Of a stretch of DNA of 64,000 nt, positions 59,918-64,000 are shown in pieces. Origin of the DNA: Amphirosellinia nigrospora. Lineage: Eukaryota > Ascomycota > Sordariomycetes > Xylariales > Xylariaceae. The DNA lies in contig SCHM01000001.1 in assembly GCA_004123355.1 (NCBI GenBank), positions 372,001-436,000 of the forward strand, written 5' to 3'. Within the stretch, counting starts at the first letter, position 1. Every line of letters begins with the position of its first letter. The translations under genes were made by a program, and so were the position numbers. Under the pieces are notes generated by a model, which saw only the letters and a list, made by a program, of their open reading frames with translations, was not told the origin of the DNA and ran no database searches.

Positions 59918-60424
59918 CGCCAGGACAGAGGCCAGGACAGGGCGAACAGCTCTGCGCTGATCCGTGTCAGCGGTCATACCTCAGATGATGCTGGGCGCTG
60001 GGCGGGCAAGGGGCAGACCTGGCCATCGCATCAACTGCTTCTTATTCCAGTATAGCAGTTCCCGTCTTGTGTACGCTAGGGTTCGAGAGTCAGATTTGGC
60101 TGCGCAAGCCTGGCAGATGGTTTGGCGAGTGGGCGGGATTGCGGCCGCGTGATTGGTTCTCCTGGCGAGGATGACAGGGGCTGGGGGGATTCCCATGGGG
60201 TTGACAAATCGGTAAAATTGACATCTGTCTCGTCAATTTCAACAGTACAGTGCAGTATTAGTAGTGTACGAGCAGCCCTATGCCATACCCGACCAGACTT
60301 GAGTTTGGAGTTTCAAGTGTCGAGTCTCACTCGGACACCCCGCAAGATTGTGAAAGGACGAAGGTTCTTCTTGATCGGGACCGGCAGTGAGTGCCGGAAC
60401 AACGTCGGAGTGGACCTACGTCGG

Positions 60425-60452
60425 GTGTCAGGTGTCAGGTGTCAGGTGTCAG
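60425..60452 (+). repeat. 7-bp tandem repeat, four copies
   Basis: Unit GTGTCAG repeated exactly four times, followed a few bases later by TTAGGTACCTATT. Confidence 0.85.
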
Positions 60453-63400
60453 GCACGTTAGGTACCTATTATACTGGTACTGCAGCTGAAAGATCTACTA
60501 TGTAACCTGAGTAACGTTTCGCAATACGCTCAACGGCCTGCGTAGTACTTACTTACTGTTACTTAGGCGCCGCGCCGCGCCGCACCGCACCGGTGGCTTA
60601 TCCATTCGCCGACTCCTGCTTCTTGGTCTGCTCTTGGCACCGGGCACTTGGTGTGTTGTTCTCGACGCGCTAAGGAAATACTCATCATCTCTTCTGACTT
60701 CAAAGTTCTAGAGGCATCCGACGGAACATCAGCACCTACATCAGGTTAGATGATGGGTGGATGAGTGAGCAGACCCCCCTGGGAGGGAAAACCGTTTATT
60801 TGGAAGCCTTCTTGAATACAGTACACCACAAACACGGGGGGGAATACACCCCGCTATTGCGTGACTTGATCATCAACTATATCTTCCTCTTTAAATAACT
60901 CTTCTCAGCAAGCTCTATACACTACTACACTACCGTACTAGTTAGTGTCAGAGATAGGCTCCGGGCTCTCTCTTATGCAGAGTTCTTATGCTTCCAACGT
61001 CGCGCTGTCTTGCTTTCATGCAGGTCCGTGTACCAGCAAATTTAACTTTCTGCCAAGCTTTACAGGATCCAGGTTGTAGGACGCACTAGCGCTAGCCGAA
61101 CCACGCTTCTTTTACTTCGAAGTTGGTGTGGAGATTTCCTCTCTAGTGACAATTACCGACATATACACTAGATACACTAGATAGGGATGTGTATTGCGTA
61201 TTTCCGATTCTCTATCTCCTCCAGATACTACATGTGCAAGTGAATGGATTGAATCAGCTTCTACATACAAGTAGTGGTCTCATGGAGTGCATTGCGTGAG
61301 TATAAGTACAAGCAAGTTTCGAGGAAATAATCTCCCATGTTTGACACCGGCAAATGTGGAACGTGGTCACTACACTACACTGATAGATTTGACAATCTCT
61401 GAAACCGTGTTCGGTGAAGCGCGCATGTTTTTCGTGGTGCTAATCAGGTCCCAGTATGACATACCAAACGTCACGATACAAGCAGATTCCATGCCTTTAC
61501 CATATATGTATCGCAACAAGAGGCGGGTGTTATCTCCGCACTACCGTAGAATAAGTAGCAAATGCACGGTACGTAGTCAGTCATGCAGGAACCCAGCACC
61601 GTGACATCAACCCGGTTACATTAAACGCTTTATTAAAAGCTTACGCGCACGTGGAGATGTTGTATTGGTATTTGCAGCCTGCAGAGCCGGTGCGACGATC
61701 GTAGAGCTATGAAGCTGAGCAGGACTCGGCTGATGGTCATATCAGAGTCGTATATAGTTTGTTTATACAGGGTTTGCTTAGCCTTCAACCTAACTGCCAC
61801 GATTATTTGACTTACACTAGTAGCCAGTGGTACTGCCGATGATAATAATACCTTGCCGGGGAAGGAGGTGGCCCAGATGCGATAATCCGAAGGGCGCGCG
61901 ATGATGTCTGGAAGCCACCCGCATCTGACCGCAACCTTGGCGCAAACGCCTCAGCCACGTCCCATACAAATCCCCCAAGACTTGAATCCTGCGCCACTCT
62001 ACACCATCCACATGTAACGTTCGTATGCCTATATTTAGTGACAAACGCCAATCTTATCTAATCGTGAATTTGCAATTCCAATTCTCTGTTCTGAAACAAT
62101 GTCCCCAGAAGGACTTTTCTATGCAACGTCGAGTTAATTGTGGTTCACACATACTACACTAATAAAAGTACAGGCCGGCTTATTGTTAATCCCTACCGAC
62201 AGCTCCTATAGAGGGTGCACATGAAGGGCCTAAGACGCGGCGTTCCTTGAGTTGCGATACCTGTTACCGAAGACTCTTCCCTATGACTAAAGGATTTCAA
62301 TGCCATCAGATCACAAGACCAGGAGAAGGCTGGGAAGGTTCATACACTATCAAGGTGAATAGTGAAACTTCGCTTGGTAAAACATCACCGTTTCCAAGCA
62401 TATCCGATAGGCGTGTTACGAAAGTGCAAAACAGGTTCAAGTTTCGCTAAAATTGAGACTCGTAGCAGGCGAGATACTACCTGAGAGTTGAATTGCTTCA
62501 CACCCCAGGCGGTCTCCCCAAGACAGTCCGGTTCCTTCCGGATTCTCTTGCTTTGCCGATTATTCCAATTCATCTGATCTTGATAATATACACAAGATGT
62601 TATGTCAAGTTATCGTTGTCATATGATGTATTATATATGCGAAATCCAGGTCTTGTTGTTTGCCAATACGGGTAATCGTATTCTGGGCAAAGGTGATTGC
62701 TGGGTGGTGGCAAGTAATCCTCGGAAAGCAAGAGCTTGGGGTCGATGTAAGCGGACAAGCAGTTCACTCTCCCCGTAACAAGGTCTTGGAATATGTTCAA
62801 TGATAATTCTTCTTTGGAGTCAAGGCTACCATAGAGGTCTATTCCCTCGTCTCTCCTATACAGCTATAGGTGGCACGGCATGTGACACTTCCCTCGACAG
62901 AGGTCCTCGAGTTTCGGTCGGTGAGTTGATCAAAATAGCTGAGACACCCAAAGTCATTGCTATGCTCTTTCAATGTCCGTGTACAGATTAAAACAATCAT
63001 TGTAGGGCAAAATAAACAAAATACGCAGCCAATTATTTACTCGTTAAATCAGCAATCCGATAATAGAGTAAAGATCTGCATTGATCGACTTGACTTTATG
63101 TGATGGATAGATTTTATATGAGGTTTATTGTATGTAACAATAGATATTCCGCATTATATGGTACTTATTTTAACAGTGTTTATTGATTTAAATAGATGAT
63201 CTATGAGGTCTTACAAGCGGAAGAGAGTTAACAGCTTCAACCTATAACATACAGAGCTTCGCTGTAAAGATCAAGAAAGAATCTGCGTGACCTTTGTGAG
63301 AATTTCCGTCTGTTTCAATATCCAATTTTGGGTACCCGGCGTTAGTAGTCAATATTGTATTCACTTCGAACAAGCTCTCTAATTTACCATAAACAACCAG

Positions 63401-64000
63401 GATTGCTCGACTAGCCGCCCAACAATCATGCCTTGCCCCATGCCTTGCCCTAAGAATCGCGCAAGTAGAAAATGAGTTGCTGCAGGAGCGCCATATGTAC
63501 CAGTAGACTAGGCCACACATTTATATAGACCTAGACTTCACCACTTGGGTGTATCCGAGTACAACTTTGTACGAGCCTCTAGATATGCAGTTAGCATTTA
63601 CCCTCGACCTCTGAGATTACCAGAATAAAAAGACAAGAAATTGCGAGGCTATCAGGGTATATAGACCAGAGACCTCCTATTTCGAATGATCTGAGGGACT
63701 AGACATTCATGGCCTGCCCCTTGGTTCTATAGAAGAGAACACCCTCCCAAGCCCTTTAACGGAAGCCCTTGGTACAAAGAGTCAGGCATTCGTGATAGAT
63801 ATCAAGTGTGCAACATAAATAGGGCTTGTCGTTGCCTCGATTTGCCGGTGTGACACATATATATACATTTATTGCCATAAAACATGCGGCGTAGAAAATT
63901 ATTCGTCGACACAAGAAGAGGCATAAGTAAGGTGGCGGCTTGAATAAAATATATTGTGATATTTTCTACCTACCACAGCACTGATTTTTAAATCTTGACT

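Larger units (their letters stand above)
59569..64000. other. Gene-poor terminal region
   Basis: No gene family is recognised in 4.4 kb. Features seen are a three-fold 14-bp tandem repeat (59876-59917), a four-fold 7-bp tandem repeat (60425-60452), a CG-rich CGCCGCGCCGCGCCGC run near 60570, and increasingly AT-rich sequence from 60850 to the end. Short frames at 61287-61604, 61812-62051 (minus) and 63242-63520 (minus) show no motif. Confidence 0.45.

Overview
This window is nuclear DNA from a filamentous ascomycete (Pezizomycotina, most likely Sordariomycetes). The evidence is short GT-AG introns of about 50-135 bp inside conserved eukaryotic genes, an intron-bearing tRNA-Phe, fungal-only families (DUF3405, secreted dipeptidyl-peptidase 5, SAP-like membrane protein), fungal-type MFS transporters, and AT-rich gene-poor stretches between GC-richer genes. 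The species cannot be named from the sequence alone.

Layout: 0.6-1.4 kb HAPSTR1/TAPR1-like protein (+); 3.4-6.6 kb trifunctional C1-tetrahydrofolate synthase (-); 7.9-9.2 kb translation initiation factor eIF3i (+); 11.4-13.7 kb secreted dipeptidyl-peptidase 5 (+); 13.94-14.30 kb a MITE-like element with perfect 96-bp inverted arms; 16.0-17.6 kb acyltransferase-3 membrane protein (+); 19.5 kb tRNA-Phe(GAA) with intron (-); 21.2-26.4 kb FHA/AT-hook/forkhead transcription factor (-); 27.4-28.8 kb MOT1-type molybdate transporter (-); 29.7-31.0 kb SAP-like membrane protein (+); 32.4-35.0 kb DUF3405 type II membrane protein (-); 35-39.4 kb AT-rich and gene-poor; 39.4-41.6 kb MFS transporter with a 13-nt microexon (-); 43.7-45.3 kb 2H phosphoesterase (-); 47.5-54.6 kb very large DNMT5-type DNA methyltransferase/RING/SNF2 ATPase (+); 55.3-56.2 kb ureidoglycolate lyase (+); 57.2-59.6 kb second MFS transporter with a Gln/Tyr-rich N-terminal extension (-); 59.6-64 kb no recognisable gene.

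The genes are mostly unrelated housekeeping and metabolic functions (one-carbon metabolism, translation, purine catabolism, molybdate uptake, secreted peptide digestion, ribosomal-gene-type transcription control) and do not form an obvious secondary-metabolite cluster. The most notable gene is the DNMT5-like maintenance-type cytosine methyltransferase fused to a SNF2 motor.

A technical signal runs through the window. Nearly every conserved gene is broken by several single-base losses, often in homopolymers, while the protein on both sides stays conserved and all catalytic motifs remain. This looks like uncorrected indel errors in the assembly rather than true pseudogenes. Gene spans below therefore bridge several reading frames, and exon ends are approximate where stated.
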